The notes: generated by a model from the letters alone, not told the origin. 64,000 bases of DNA from Streptomyces phaeofaciens (GCF_014648915.1 NZ_BMSA01000035.1:1-64000), one strand, 5' to 3'. Positions 34,144 to 43,582 are shown, counted from the stretch's first letter. A program made the numbers and translations.

Positions 34144-35147
34144 GCACGCTGGGCATCTCCGTCGTCATCTGCGTGTACACCGAGGACCGCTGGGAGGACA
34201 TCCTCGCGGCGGTCGCCTCGGTGCGCGCCCAGACCCACCCGGCCCTGGAGACCCTCGTCGTCGTCGACCACAACGCGACGCTCCTGGACCGGCTGGGCAA
34301 GGAGTACAAGGAGGACGGCGAGGTGCGGGTGCTGCCCAACGCGGGCCCGCGCGGTCTGTCGGCCGGCCGCAACACCGGCATCGCCGCCTCCCGCGGCGAG
34401 GTCATCGCCTTCCTCGACGACGACGCCGTGGCCGAGCGGGACTGGCTGCGGCGCTTCGCCGACCCCTACTCCGACCCCCGGGTGCTGGCCGTCGGCGGCC
34501 GGGCCGTGCCGGTGTGGTCCTCGGGCCGGCGGCCCGACTGGTTCCCGGAGGAGTTCGACTGGGTGGTGGGCTGCTCGTACCGGGGCCTGCCGCACGGCCG
34601 GGTCCGGGTCCGCAACATCCTCGGCGGCAACGCCTCCTTCCGGCGGACCGCGTTCGACGTCGTGGGCGGCTTCGCCACCGGCATCGGACGCGACGGCAGC
34701 AAACGTCCGATGGGCGGCGAGGAGACGGACCTGTGCATCCGGCTCAGCCGCGCGAGACCCGACGCCATCCTGCTGATGGACGACCGCGCGGTGATCCACC
34801 ACAAGGTGCCCGAGGCGCGCGAGCACTTCGGCTACTTCCGCACCCGCACCTACGCCGAGGGCCTGTCCAAGGCCCTCGTCGCCCGCAGCGTCGGCACCGA
34901 GAAGGGACTGGAGTCCGAACGCCATTACGCCGGACGGGTGCTGCCCGCCGGTGTGGTGCGCGGGCTGCGCGACCAGTTGCTGGCCCGCCCCGGCGGGGCC
35001 CGGCGGGCGGGCGCGATCGTCGCCGGGGTGCTGACGGCGGCCGGCGGGTACGTGGTCGGCAGCCTGCGGGCCCGGCGGGCGGGCACGACGTTCGAGGTCG
35101 TCCGGATCGGGGCCGTACGAGAAGGGGAACGGGAGGACGCCGCATGA
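34140..35147 (+). CDS. Family 2 glycosyltransferase
   Basis: GT2 enzyme of 335 residues with GISVVICVYTEDRWEDI, a GLSAGRNTGIAASRGEVIAF segment and the metal-binding FLDDDAVAE. The C-terminal part ends in a weakly hydrophobic region. The start appears to be TTG 34140, four bases after GGAGAGG and overlapping the previous stop as TTGA; no ATG or GTG fits. The tight overlap indicates coupled translation. Donor and acceptor are unknown, but the downstream deacetylase suggests an N-acetylated sugar polymer. Confidence 0.88.
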   Translation: MSTLGISVVICVYTEDRWEDILAAVASVRAQTHPALETLVVVDHNATLLDRLGKEYKEDGEVRVLPNAGPRGLSAGRNTGIAASRGEVIAFLDDDAVAERDWLRRFADPYSDPRVLAVGGRAVPVWSSGRRPDWFPEEFDWVVGCSYRGLPHGRVRVRNILGGNASFRRTAFDVVGGFATGIGRDGSKRPMGGEETDLCIRLSRARPDAILLMDDRAVIHHKVPEAREHFGYFRTRTYAEGLSKALVARSVGTEKGLESERHYAGRVLPAGVVRGLRDQLLARPGGARRAGAIVAGVLTAAGGYVVGSLRARRAGTTFEVVRIGAVREGEREDAA

Positions 35148-35929
35148 CGCAGGCCCGCGTGCCGATCCTCATGTACCACGCGGTCGCCGCCGACCCGAAC
35201 GAGGCCACCCGGGCCCTGTCCGTCACGCCCGAGGCGTTCGCCGTGCAGATGGACGTGATCGCGGACCGGGGCCTCACCCCGCTCACCACGGCGGACCTCG
35301 CGGCCCGCTGGCGGGCCGGCCGGCCGCTGCCCGGCCGCCCGGTGCTGATCACCTTCGACGACGGCTACGAGGGCGTGCACCGGCACGCCCTCCCGGCCCT
35401 GGCGAAGCACGGCTTCCCCGCCACACTGTTCGTCTCCACCGGCTGGATCCGGGGCACGTACGACACCGGCGGCGGCCTCGACACCATGCTGGACTGGCCG
35501 CAGGTGCGCCGGCTGGCGGACGCCGGTGTGGAGATCGGCGGCCACAGTCACACCCATCCCCAGCTCGACCAGCTCGACGACCCGGCGCTGCGCGCGGAAC
35601 TGGTCCGCTGCCGGGACATCGTCGCCGGCGAACTGGGCACCCCGCCCGCGTCGTTCGCCTACCCGTACGGCTACTCCACCCGCCGGGTGCGCACCGAGGT
35701 CCGCGCGAACGGGTTCGCCCAGGCGCTGGCCGTGGGCAACTCCCTCGCACGGCGCGCGCAGGGGCCGTACGCCCTGCGGCGGGTGACCGTGCGGCGCGGC
35801 ACCGGCGCCGAGGAGTTCGAGCGGCTCCTCGACGGCCACGCCGTCGGCCGCGTGTTCGCCCGCGACCGGGTGCTGACGAAGGGGTACGCGGTGGTGCGCG
35901 GGACACGGCGGCTCCGGCGGCTGGTGTGA
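35144..35929 (+). CDS. Polysaccharide deacetylase (NodB/CE4)
   Basis: CE4 enzyme of 261 residues that removes N- or O-acetyl groups from a glycan using a metal. The catalytic base motif is TFDDGYEG and the metal-binding histidines are in GGHSHTHPQLDQ; the PYGYSTRRV motif follows. No signal peptide is visible, so it may act inside the cell or need another route. ATG 35144 overlaps the glycosyltransferase stop (ATGA) and has GGGAGG upstream. It is the last gene of the operon before a strong hairpin. Confidence 0.92.
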   Translation: MTQARVPILMYHAVAADPNEATRALSVTPEAFAVQMDVIADRGLTPLTTADLAARWRAGRPLPGRPVLITFDDGYEGVHRHALPALAKHGFPATLFVSTGWIRGTYDTGGGLDTMLDWPQVRRLADAGVEIGGHSHTHPQLDQLDDPALRAELVRCRDIVAGELGTPPASFAYPYGYSTRRVRTEVRANGFAQALAVGNSLARRAQGPYALRRVTVRRGTGAEEFERLLDGHAVGRVFARDRVLTKGYAVVRGTRRLRRLV

Positions 35930-35935
35930 GCGCGC

Positions 35936-35966
35936 GGTGGCCCCGGCGGCATCCGCCGGGGCCACC
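35936..35966 (+). terminator. Terminator after the glycan operon
   Basis: A perfect 14-bp GC stem (GGTGGCCCCGGCGG and its complement) with a 3-base loop begins six bases after the deacetylase stop. Confidence 0.88.
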
Positions 35967-36059
35967 GGCGACAGGCCGGACGTACCGGACAGTGCCGACA
36001 CACGGCGCGCACTGCGGAAACCGGGTGCAGACGGGGCCCTCGTGCCGGATCATGGCGGC

Positions 36060-37154
<1,095 letters not shown>

Positions 37155-37169
37155 TGGTTCCATGGAGGT

Positions 37170-37943
37170 ATGACCCTGTACGTCGGCACGTCGGGCTGGC
37201 AGTACAAGGACTGGCGTGAGGTCCTGTACCCGGCCGACGTGCCCGTGCGGCGGTGGCTGGAGGAGTACGCGGAGCATTTCGCCACCGTCGAGATCAACAA
37301 CGCCTTCTACGGGCTGCCGTCCCGGGACACCTTCGCGTCCTGGGCCGGGCGGGTCCCGAAGGACTTCGTGGTCGCCGTCAAGGCGAGCCGCTATCTGACC
37401 CACATCAAGCGGCTGCACGACCCGGAGGAGCCGGTCCACCGGCTGATGGCCCACGCGGCCGGCCTCGGCGCCCACCTCGGCCCGGTCCTCCTCCAGCTCC
37501 CCCCGACCCTGCGCGCCGACCCCGCGCTGCTGGACAGCTGCCTGGCCGGCTTCCCGCTCGGCACCCGGGTCGCCGTCGAGCCGCGCCATCCGTCCTGGTC
37601 GGCACCGTCGGTGCGGCGGGTCCTGGAGGCCCGGGGAGCGGCCCTGTGCTGGGCCGATGTCCGGGCCCACCCGGCCACACCGCTGTGGCGGACCGCCGAC
37701 TGGGGCTACGTCCGCTTCCACGAGGGCCGCGCCCAGCCGTGGCCGCGCTACGGCCAGCACGCCCTGGAGACCTGGATCGACCGCATCGCGACGACCTGGG
37801 CCGACGGCGAGGACGTCTTCGCGTACTTCAACAACGACCTCGGTGGCGCGGCGGTGGGCGACGCGGCCCTCTTCGGCAGAACGGCGGAACGGGCGCGGCG
37901 CACGGTGACCCGGACGCCGCGGGCGCTGGCGTCGCGCCGCTGA
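37170..37943 (+). CDS. DUF72 family protein
   Basis: Protein of 257 residues matching the DUF72/YecE family, a TIM-barrel-like fold of uncertain function. Typical features are YVGTSGWQYKDWR at the start, VEINNAFYGLPSRDTFASW, FVVAVKASRYLTHIKRL and the C-terminal FAYFNNDLGGAAVGDA. No signal peptide. It starts 15 bases after the AAA ATPase and may be cotranscribed with it. No reaction can be assigned. Confidence 0.9.
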   Translation: MTLYVGTSGWQYKDWREVLYPADVPVRRWLEEYAEHFATVEINNAFYGLPSRDTFASWAGRVPKDFVVAVKASRYLTHIKRLHDPEEPVHRLMAHAAGLGAHLGPVLLQLPPTLRADPALLDSCLAGFPLGTRVAVEPRHPSWSAPSVRRVLEARGAALCWADVRAHPATPLWRTADWGYVRFHEGRAQPWPRYGQHALETWIDRIATTWADGEDVFAYFNNDLGGAAVGDAALFGRTAERARRTVTRTPRALASRR

Positions 37944-37958
37944 CCCACCCGGTCCCGG

Positions 37959-38327
37959 TCAGTCCCCGTAGGCCGCCCGCAGGGCGTCCCGTACCGCGGC
38001 CGACGCCGCCTCCTCGCTGAGCCCCAGCCGCACCGCCCGCTCGGCATAGGCCTGCGCCGCCCCCGCCGCCTCCCGCTCGGCCGCCGGTCCCGCGGCCGCC
38101 ACGAACGTGCCGTTGCGGCCCCGGGTCTCGATCACGCCGTCGGTCTCCAGCGCCCGGTACGCCTTGGCGACGGTGTTCGCCGCGAGGCCCAGCGACTCGG
38201 CGAGCCCGCGCACCGTCGGCAACCGGTAGCCGACGGGCAGCACGCCCGACCGGGCCTGCTCGGCGATCTGCGCCCGCACCTGCTCGTACGGCGCGACGCC
38301 CTCATCGATGTGGATCTTCAAGGTCAC
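37959..38327 (-). CDS. Short GntR family regulator (YtrA-like)
   Basis: DNA-binding protein of 122 residues. The winged helix is clear (YRLPTVRGLAESLGLAANTVAKAYRALETDGVIETRGRNGTFV). The C-terminal 45 residues form a short helical dimerisation part, as in the YtrA subfamily. YtrA regulators usually sit in front of ABC exporters, but none is adjacent here. GTG 38327 is the likely start. The gene is divergent from the acetyltransferase at 38398. Confidence 0.88.
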   Translation of the reverse strand: MTLKIHIDEGVAPYEQVRAQIAEQARSGVLPVGYRLPTVRGLAESLGLAANTVAKAYRALETDGVIETRGRNGTFVAAAGPAAEREAAGAAQAYAERAVRLGLSEEAASAAVRDALRAAYGD

Positions 38328-38397
38328 GGGCCGATTCTTCCGTACCCGGCGGAAAATGAGAGGCACGGGGACCCCACTCGCCGTAGCGTGCGCTCAC

Positions 38398-39327
38398 ATG
38401 ACCGTCACCGTGCGCGAGCTGCGCCCCGACGCGACCAGCGACATCGAGAGATACGTCCAGGTCCGTCATCTCGCTCTGCCCTACATGTTCTTCAGCCGGG
38501 AGTCCGTGGTCCACGAGCTGTCCCGGGCCCACCCGGACGCCCACAGCCGCAAGCTGGTCGCGGAGGAGGACGGCGAGATCGTCGGCACGGCGCAGATCGG
38601 GCTCGCCCACGACAGTCCGGAGCCCGGCCAGGGCTTCCTCAACGTGTACATCGACCCGGCCCGCACCGGCCGGGGCGCGGGGGCGCTGCTGGTGCGCACG
38701 GCCGAGGAGCACCTGGCGTCGCACGGGGCCAGGAAGCTGTTCGCCTGGGTCCTGGACGAGCCCGGCAACCGGGCCTTCGCCGAGCGGCGCGGCTACCGGG
38801 CGAGCCGCTGCGCCCACTTCCTCGTGCTGGACCTGGCGTACGGCACGCTGCCGCCGCTCCAGGCTCCGCCGCCCGGCGTCGAGGTGCGTGCGGCCGCCGA
38901 TTTCGCGGACGACCCCCGTCCGCTGTTCACGCTGGACGCGGAGACCGTGTCCGACGAACCGGGCGACATCGACGCCGAGCTCGACGACTACGAGGCCTGG
39001 CTCACGCAGACCTGGCACCACCCCCTGCTGGACCGGGAGCTGACCACGGTCGCCGTGGCCGACGGCCGCCCGGTCGCCTTCAGCCTGGCCCACACCGACG
39101 GCGCCCGCCGCTACCGGAGCGGTATGACCGGCACCGCCCGCGCCTTCCGTGGCCGGGGCCTGGCGAAGCTCGTCAAGAACGCCTCCCTGCACCGTGCCCG
39201 CGCGGCGGGGTTCGCGGAGGCGCACACGGGCAACGACGCGGACAACGGGCCGATGCTCGCGATCAACAAGTGGTTCGGCTACGAGATCCGCGCATCGGAG
39301 GTGCGGTATGTCCGTGAACTCGGCTGA
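38398..39327 (+). CDS. Tandem GNAT-domain acetyltransferase
   Basis: Protein of 309 residues with two GNAT folds. The N-terminal copy keeps the acetyl-CoA motif (LNVYIDPARTGRGAGALLV). The C-terminal copy has the degenerate TGTARAFRGRGLAKLVKNASL and a typical ending (NKWFGYEIRASEVRYVRELG). It may acetylate an amine, but substrate is unknown; the double-domain form recalls MshD, without enough detail to assign it. ATG 38398 is the start. It overlaps the DUF402 gene by 20 bases. Confidence 0.85.
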   Translation: MTVTVRELRPDATSDIERYVQVRHLALPYMFFSRESVVHELSRAHPDAHSRKLVAEEDGEIVGTAQIGLAHDSPEPGQGFLNVYIDPARTGRGAGALLVRTAEEHLASHGARKLFAWVLDEPGNRAFAERRGYRASRCAHFLVLDLAYGTLPPLQAPPPGVEVRAAADFADDPRPLFTLDAETVSDEPGDIDAELDDYEAWLTQTWHHPLLDRELTTVAVADGRPVAFSLAHTDGARRYRSGMTGTARAFRGRGLAKLVKNASLHRARAAGFAEAHTGNDADNGPMLAINKWFGYEIRASEVRYVRELG

Positions 39328-39811
39328 CCCCGGAAACCCGGTGGACGTCGTGCTGGTCAAGGGCGGCCGGACGAAGATCCGCTACGCCGCCGAGCTGCTG
39401 TCGGACGACGGCACGCGGATCGCCGTACGCGCCCCCTGGGCGGGTGACGGCGTGCGCGACTTCGGCTTCGTGCGGTTCGAGCCCGGCGACGTCTTCACCG
39501 AGTACTACTGGCGGGACCGCTGGTACTCGGTCAAGGAGGTCCGGGACGGGACGGGCGCGCTGAAGGGCTGGTACTGCGACATCACCCGCCCGGCGACGCG
39601 CTCCGGTGCCGAGCTGGTCGTCGAGGACCTCGACCTCGACCTGTGGCGCTCCGCCGACGGCACCCAGGTGTTGCGGCTGGACGAGGACGAGTTCGCGGAC
39701 AGCGGGCTGGCGGAGCGCGACCCCGGCGCCGCGGCCGCCGCGGTGAGCGCCCTCGACACCCTGGAGGCGCTCGCGACCGTCACGGGCGGCCTGGAGTCCC
39801 TGCTGGCGTAG
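39308..39811 (+). CDS. DUF402 domain protein
   Basis: Cytoplasmic protein of 167 residues of the DUF402 family, whose members include nucleotide-phosphate hydrolases. Typical features are FEPGDVFTEYYWRDRWYSVKEVRD, LKGWYCDITRPA, then VEDLDLDLWRSADG and LRLDEDEF, with many acidic residues that could hold metal. ATG 39308 lies inside the end of the acetyltransferase gene, so the two are coupled. Confidence 0.85.
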   Translation: MSVNSADPGNPVDVVLVKGGRTKIRYAAELLSDDGTRIAVRAPWAGDGVRDFGFVRFEPGDVFTEYYWRDRWYSVKEVRDGTGALKGWYCDITRPATRSGAELVVEDLDLDLWRSADGTQVLRLDEDEFADSGLAERDPGAAAAAVSALDTLEALATVTGGLESLLA

Positions 39812-39936
39812 GGCACGCCGACGCAGGGCCCCACAGTCCTATGGAGCGACCGATCGCGGCGAAGGCGGCCGTCGCCGCGTCCCGGTCGACACCCGCCGCA
39901 GTCGCTTCGTCACTGTTTCCGCTCATGTGCCCAAGA

Positions 39937-39983
39937 GTGACACCCACCACTGACACTCGAATCGTGACAGCCGCCACTGACAG
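39937..39983. repeat. Two 20-bp direct repeats upstream of a small ORF
   Basis: GTGACACCCACCACTGACAC (39937-39956) and GTGACAGCCGCCACTGACAG (39964-39983) agree at 17 of 20 positions with a period of 27 bases. Spacing and sequence suggest a pair of protein-binding sites. They lie 84 bases before the 44-residue ORF. The rest of the 39812-40066 gap holds only a doubtful minus-strand frame. Confidence 0.6.
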
Positions 39984-40066
39984 CACGGGCGGCGATGAGG
40001 AACTCTCCCCGAAAGGGTCTGCCTCCGTGAAAGCGCGGAACTCGGTGGCCCCTGAAGGAGGCAGCC

Positions 40067-40201
40067 ATGCGCCGCACCACCGTGCAGAAGCCCCTGAAGA
40101 AGTCGGACGCCCGCCGGGTCCGCGAAGAGACGGACGAGCGCCCCGCCGGTCGCCCCGAGGTGCGCAAGGACATCGCACGCACCTGGTGGCCGGACGGCTG
40201 A
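40067..40201 (+). CDS. Small basic protein of 44 residues
   Basis: MRRTTVQKPLKKSDARRVRE begins a 44-residue, highly charged protein that ends RTWWPDG. The ribosome binding site GAAGGAGG, five bases before the ATG, is one of the strongest in the window. Third-position GC is high. No domain, signal peptide or Cys is present. It could be a small regulatory or DNA-binding protein, or a peptide precursor, but I do not recognise it. The stop lies 12 bases from the stop of the convergent acetyltransferase gene. Confidence 0.7.
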   Translation: MRRTTVQKPLKKSDARRVREETDERPAGRPEVRKDIARTWWPDG

Positions 40202-40213
40202 CCGCCGCCCGGG

Positions 40214-40663
40214 TCAGTCCAGCCGCTTGCGGTAGTGGAACCGGTCGTACGGGCCGTCCAGACGGCGCTCCACGACCTCGTAGCCGTACCTCGGGTAGAT
40301 CTTCTGGTTCTCCCACATCAACGCGTTGGTGCAGAGCCTGACCTCGGCCAGGCCGAGCGCACGCGCGTGTGCGTCGACGAAGTGCAGCAGCAGCCGTCCG
40401 ACGCCCCGGCCGTGGGCGTCGGGGTGGACGGCGATGCTGTCGAGGAACAGATGGTCCGGGTGTTCCTCGACCACCACGAGCCCGATGACGGGATCGCCGG
40501 TCACGAACACCTTGCCCGCGGCCACGTTCGCCGCGTGGTCCGCCTCCATGGGCTGCGGCGCGAGGCCGATGCGCGCGATGTAGGGCCGGTAGGCGGCGTC
40601 GGTCACGGCTTTCACGGCGGGTACGTCGTCCGCCGTGGCGGGCCGGATCTGTTCATGCGTCAT
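40214..40663 (-). CDS. GNAT family N-acetyltransferase
   Basis: Acetyltransferase of 149 residues with the acetyl-CoA pyrophosphate motif HPDAHGRGVGRLLL (about 80-93), preceded by LDSIAV, and the C-terminal KIYPRYGYEVVERR. It may act on an amine or protein; the target is unknown. The start is ATG 40663. A 160-base non-coding gap with a short AT-rich patch separates it from the divergent LPMO gene. Confidence 0.9.
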   Translation of the reverse strand: MTHEQIRPATADDVPAVKAVTDAAYRPYIARIGLAPQPMEADHAANVAAGKVFVTGDPVIGLVVVEEHPDHLFLDSIAVHPDAHGRGVGRLLLHFVDAHARALGLAEVRLCTNALMWENQKIYPRYGYEVVERRLDGPYDRFHYRKRLD

Positions 40664-40824
40664 GACGGCACGTCACCTACCTGATCTCAGTCTGAGCGCT
40701 TCCTTAAGCCCACCCTAAAGATCGCTTCGGACCTCCTCCAGCAGCCGTTTTCAGGGTTTCTTGGTTCCGGCGCACATCGGCGCCGCTCGCTCCGCCCCTG
40801 GTTCCGGTTCCGAGGAGATCCCCC

Positions 40825-41892
40825 ATGCCCGCACGCCGCAAGGCCGCCGCCGTCGCCGCCCTCGGCCTGACCCCGCTGGCCCTGACCGCGCTGTCCGCCA
40901 CGCCGGCGGCCGCGCACGGCTCGATGGGCGACCCGGTCAGCCGGGTCTCGCAGTGCTACGCGGAGGGACCCGAGAGCCCGAAGTCGGACGCGTGCCGGGC
41001 GGCGGTCACGGCCGGCGGGACGCAGGCGCTGTACGACTGGAACGGCATCCGGATCGGCGACGCGAACGGCCGCCACCAGCAGCTGATCCCGGACGGCAAG
41101 CTGTGCAGCGCGAACAACGAGGAGTTCAAGGGCCTCGACCTGGCCCGCGCCGACTGGCCGGCGACGAGCGTGAGCGCCGGCTCGTACACCTTCAAGTACC
41201 GCGTGACCGCGCCGCACAAGGGCACCTTCAAGGTCTACCTCACGCGGGCCGGTTACGACCCGGCGCAGCCGCTGGCCTGGTCCGACCTGGATCTGGAGCA
41301 CCCGGTGGCGACGGCCACCGACCCGGTCGCGTCGGGCGGTTTCTACACGTTCTCCGGCACGCTTCCCGAGCGCTCGGGCCGGCAGCTGCTGTACGCGGTC
41401 TGGCAGCGCTCGGACAGCCCGGAGGCGTTCTACTCCTGCTCGGACGTCGCCTTCGGCGGCGGCACGGGCGCGGGTTCGGGCTCGGGTTCGGGCTCGGGTT
41501 CGGGATCGGGTTCGGGATCGAGTGCGGATTCGGGTGCGGATTCGGGCTCGGGTTCGGGTGCCGCTCCGGAGGCGTCCGCGCCGTCCGAGGAGCAGATCGA
41601 GGACGGTGCCGACAAGTCGACGGTCGAGCACGGCGGCCACGGGGACGACGACGCCACGACGACGACCGACCCCACGGACGAGGCCACGCCGACGGCGGCC
41701 AACGCCCCGAAGGCGGCCGCCGCGGACTCGGACGCGGGCTCCGGCTCTGGCAGGAACCTCGCCGAGACCGGTGGTGACGGCAGCGCCCCGTATCTCGCGA
41801 CGGGCGGCGCGGCCGTGCTGGCGCTGGGCTCGGCGCTGCTGTTCGCGTCGGTGCGGCGGCGCGCGACGAACGGCGGCCGGCACGGCCGCTGA
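40825..41892 (+). CDS. Cell-wall-anchored lytic polysaccharide monooxygenase (AA10)
   Basis: Copper enzyme precursor of 355 residues. The signal peptide ends AAA-HGSM, which exposes His31 as the first residue of the copper brace; the second His lies in TAPHKGT, and EAFYSCSDVAF ends the domain. A Gly/Ser repeat (GS)n and an acidic Thr-rich linker follow. The C-terminus has a true sorting signal, LAETG at 312-316, then a hydrophobic segment and RRR, so it should be linked to peptidoglycan by a class E sortase. It resembles S. coelicolor LPMO LpmP as I recall. GAGGAG precedes the ATG. It oxidises chitin, cellulose or a wall glycan. Confidence 0.93.
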   Translation: MPARRKAAAVAALGLTPLALTALSATPAAAHGSMGDPVSRVSQCYAEGPESPKSDACRAAVTAGGTQALYDWNGIRIGDANGRHQQLIPDGKLCSANNEEFKGLDLARADWPATSVSAGSYTFKYRVTAPHKGTFKVYLTRAGYDPAQPLAWSDLDLEHPVATATDPVASGGFYTFSGTLPERSGRQLLYAVWQRSDSPEAFYSCSDVAFGGGTGAGSGSGSGSGSGSGSGSSADSGADSGSGSGAAPEASAPSEEQIEDGADKSTVEHGGHGDDDATTTTDPTDEATPTAANAPKAAAADSDAGSGSGRNLAETGGDGSAPYLATGGAAVLALGSALLFASVRRRATNGGRHGR

Positions 41893-41912
41893 TGTCGCGC
41901 GCCTGGTGGACT

Positions 41913-41951
41913 CCGGGGCCTGACCGGCGGCTCAGGCCGGACAGGCCCCGG
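41913..41951. terminator. Bidirectional hairpin between LPMO and lipase genes
   Basis: CCGGGGCCTG and CAGGCCCCGG form a perfect 10-bp stem; the 19-base loop can form a competing inner stem (GGCCTGA/TCAGGCC). It lies between two convergent genes. Confidence 0.65.
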
Positions 41952-41964
41952 CGGAACCCTGCCG

Positions 41965-42846
41965 TCAGCTCAGTGCGGACGCGCAGGTGGTGCGGGTGGC
42001 GCGGGCCGGATCGAGCGCGTTGGCGACCTCGTGGAAGGCGATCTTGTCCATCAGTCCGATCAGGGCGTGCTCGGACAGGTCGAGCGGGCACAGGTCCTGG
42101 ATGAGGACGTTCTTGACGTTCGCACCGGTCAGGAACTGTGTCCGGTACGGCGTCACCACCTCGTCGTACTTGGTGGCGATGACGGTGTAGCGGACGCCGG
42201 GGACGGTGTCACCGCCGGCATTGAGGTTGGTCATGAAGTCGGAGCCGGCGATCTGCTGGGCGAGGGCGGGACTGGCGGCGTTCAGGACATCCTCGGCGCC
42301 CGGGAAGAACGGCAGCAGGTTGGTCAGCCCGCTGAGCGTGGTGCCGTGGCTGTTGGGCGCGATGCCGACGAGGGCGTTCACCTTGGCGGCACCGCCGAGG
42401 AACTTGAGGTAGTAGCGGGGCATCATGCCGCCCTGCGAGTGGCCGACGAGGTCGGCCTTGGTGGCGCCGGTCGCGGCGAGCACCTTGTCGACATAGGCCG
42501 AAAGCTGCTCGGCCGACTTGTCGATGGGGCCGAGGGCGTGAAAGAACGGGACTCCCGGCAGCTGACCGTAGTCGAGGGAGAAGACGCAGTAGCCGCGGTC
42601 CTCCAGGTACGGCGCGAGGACCAGCCAGTTGTCGACGGAGTTGGCGAGGGTGCCGTGGACGAGGACCACGGGGCGGGGATGGGCGGCGGACGGCTTGCAG
42701 GAGAAGTCGTTCCAGCCGCTGGTGGGGGCGGATTCGGCGAACGCGGCCGTCTCGGCGTGGGCGGCCGAGGTGACGGGGACGGTGAGCGCGGCGGCGGCCA
42801 GCAGCAGTGTGGCGAATGATCTGAGCACACGCTTCCAGGGCAGCAT
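41965..42846 (-). CDS. Secreted triacylglycerol lipase (alpha/beta hydrolase)
   Basis: Extracellular lipase of 293 residues, similar to S. exfoliatus-type lipases. A signal peptide ends near AHA-ETAA. The oxyanion block is VVLVHGTLANS, the nucleophile is in GHSQGGMMPRYY, and the catalytic His lies in SEHALIGL. Four Cys could form two disulphides. ATG 42846 has AAGGAG about nine bases upstream. It should release fatty acids from lipids or esters outside the cell. Confidence 0.93.
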   Translation of the reverse strand: MLPWKRVLRSFATLLLAAAALTVPVTSAAHAETAAFAESAPTSGWNDFSCKPSAAHPRPVVLVHGTLANSVDNWLVLAPYLEDRGYCVFSLDYGQLPGVPFFHALGPIDKSAEQLSAYVDKVLAATGATKADLVGHSQGGMMPRYYLKFLGGAAKVNALVGIAPNSHGTTLSGLTNLLPFFPGAEDVLNAASPALAQQIAGSDFMTNLNAGGDTVPGVRYTVIATKYDEVVTPYRTQFLTGANVKNVLIQDLCPLDLSEHALIGLMDKIAFHEVANALDPARATRTTCASALS

Positions 42847-43018
42847 CGTGTGATCTCCTTGCGGCTCAAGGGGAGGAGCGATGGCCTTACGCCTTGTGAT
42901 ACGGATCACGAGGGGGCTGTTCACCCATCAAGTTACGGACGAGTAGCCGAAGTGTGAAGTTACGCGTCAGTAAAAACTTCCAGTGATAGTCAAAAGCGGG
43001 GGCAGTCCTGACCTCGCG

Positions 43019-43462
43019 TCACCAGGTCGGCCTGATCGGACCGTGGGGCGCGATCCGCACCAACCGGTCGCGCAGCACGGCCACTTCACCTTCCCCGAGC
43101 ACATCGCTCCAGGCCCGCACGGCCTCGGCGGCCGCCTCCTCCGCCGCCCGCGTGCACTCCCACCCCCGCCCGGTGAGCACGACCAGCCGGGCCCGCGCAT
43201 CCGCCGGGTGCGCCCGCCGCTCGACGTACCCCTTGCGCACCAACTCGTCCACGAGCTGGCTGGCGGCCTGCTTGGTGACCCCGAGATGGGTGGCCAGCTC
43301 GGTCACCGTCGCACCGTCCGGGGCTAGCCGGGTGAAGGCGAAGCCGTAGGCGGGCCGCCCGTCGAATCCACGGGCGACGACGCCGTCATTGATGTGCCGC
43401 GTCAGCTCGCCGGCGGCGGCGAGGAGGGCGGCGGCCAGGGCGAGGGCTTCGGAGTTCTGCAC
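43019..43462 (-). CDS. MarR family transcriptional regulator
   Basis: Regulator of 147 residues. The winged helix reads VTELATHLGVTKQAASQLVDELVRKGYVERRAHPADARARLVVLT, which fits MarR with the DxRxxx wing. GTG 43462 is the start. It is divergent from a cupin gene, and the 120-base gap contains two GGTCAAG/CTTGACC operators overlapping both predicted promoters, so it should repress itself and the cupin gene. The ligand is unknown. Confidence 0.9.
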   Translation of the reverse strand: MQNSEALALAAALLAAAGELTRHINDGVVARGFDGRPAYGFAFTRLAPDGATVTELATHLGVTKQAASQLVDELVRKGYVERRAHPADARARLVVLTGRGWECTRAAEEAAAEAVRAWSDVLGEGEVAVLRDRLVRIAPHGPIRPTW

Positions 43463-43490
43463 GCCTGCATTGAAACACCCTCGACGAATC

Positions 43491-43507
43491 GGTCAAGCTC
43501 CTTGACC
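43491..43507. promoter_or_regulatory. MarR operator 1
   Basis: GGTCAAGCTCCTTGACC has perfect 7-bp arms and a 3-base centre. Its right arm contains TTGACC (43502-43507), the likely -35 of the cupin promoter, with TATGGT (43525-43530) 17 bases on. Confidence 0.75.
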
Positions 43508-43517
43508 ATCTGCCTCT

Positions 43518-43554
43518 GGATACATATGGTCAAGCTACTTGACCATATGTATCC
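43518..43554. promoter_or_regulatory. MarR operator 2, long perfect inverted repeat
   Basis: The arms GGATACATATGGTCAAG and CTTGACCATATGTATCC are 17-bp perfect inverses around CTA. The core repeats operator 1 (GGTCAAG/CTTGACC), with centres 37 bases apart. It covers the -10 of the cupin promoter and the -35 of the marR promoter. Confidence 0.8.
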
Positions 43555-43582
43555 ATGAACCGGACAGCACCGGAGGTCCGCC

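Noticed and set aside
39780-39926. Minus-strand frame of 48 codons starting MSGNSDEATAAGVDRD
   Set aside because: Plausible N-terminus, but the ribosome binding site is poor, the C-terminus runs antisense into the DUF402 gene region and no family is recognised. Not strong enough to call.
41463-41564. Dense short tandem repeat of GGTTCGGGCTC units
   Set aside because: It encodes the Gly/Ser stalk of the LPMO, so it is a coding low-complexity linker, not a CRISPR or mobile repeat.
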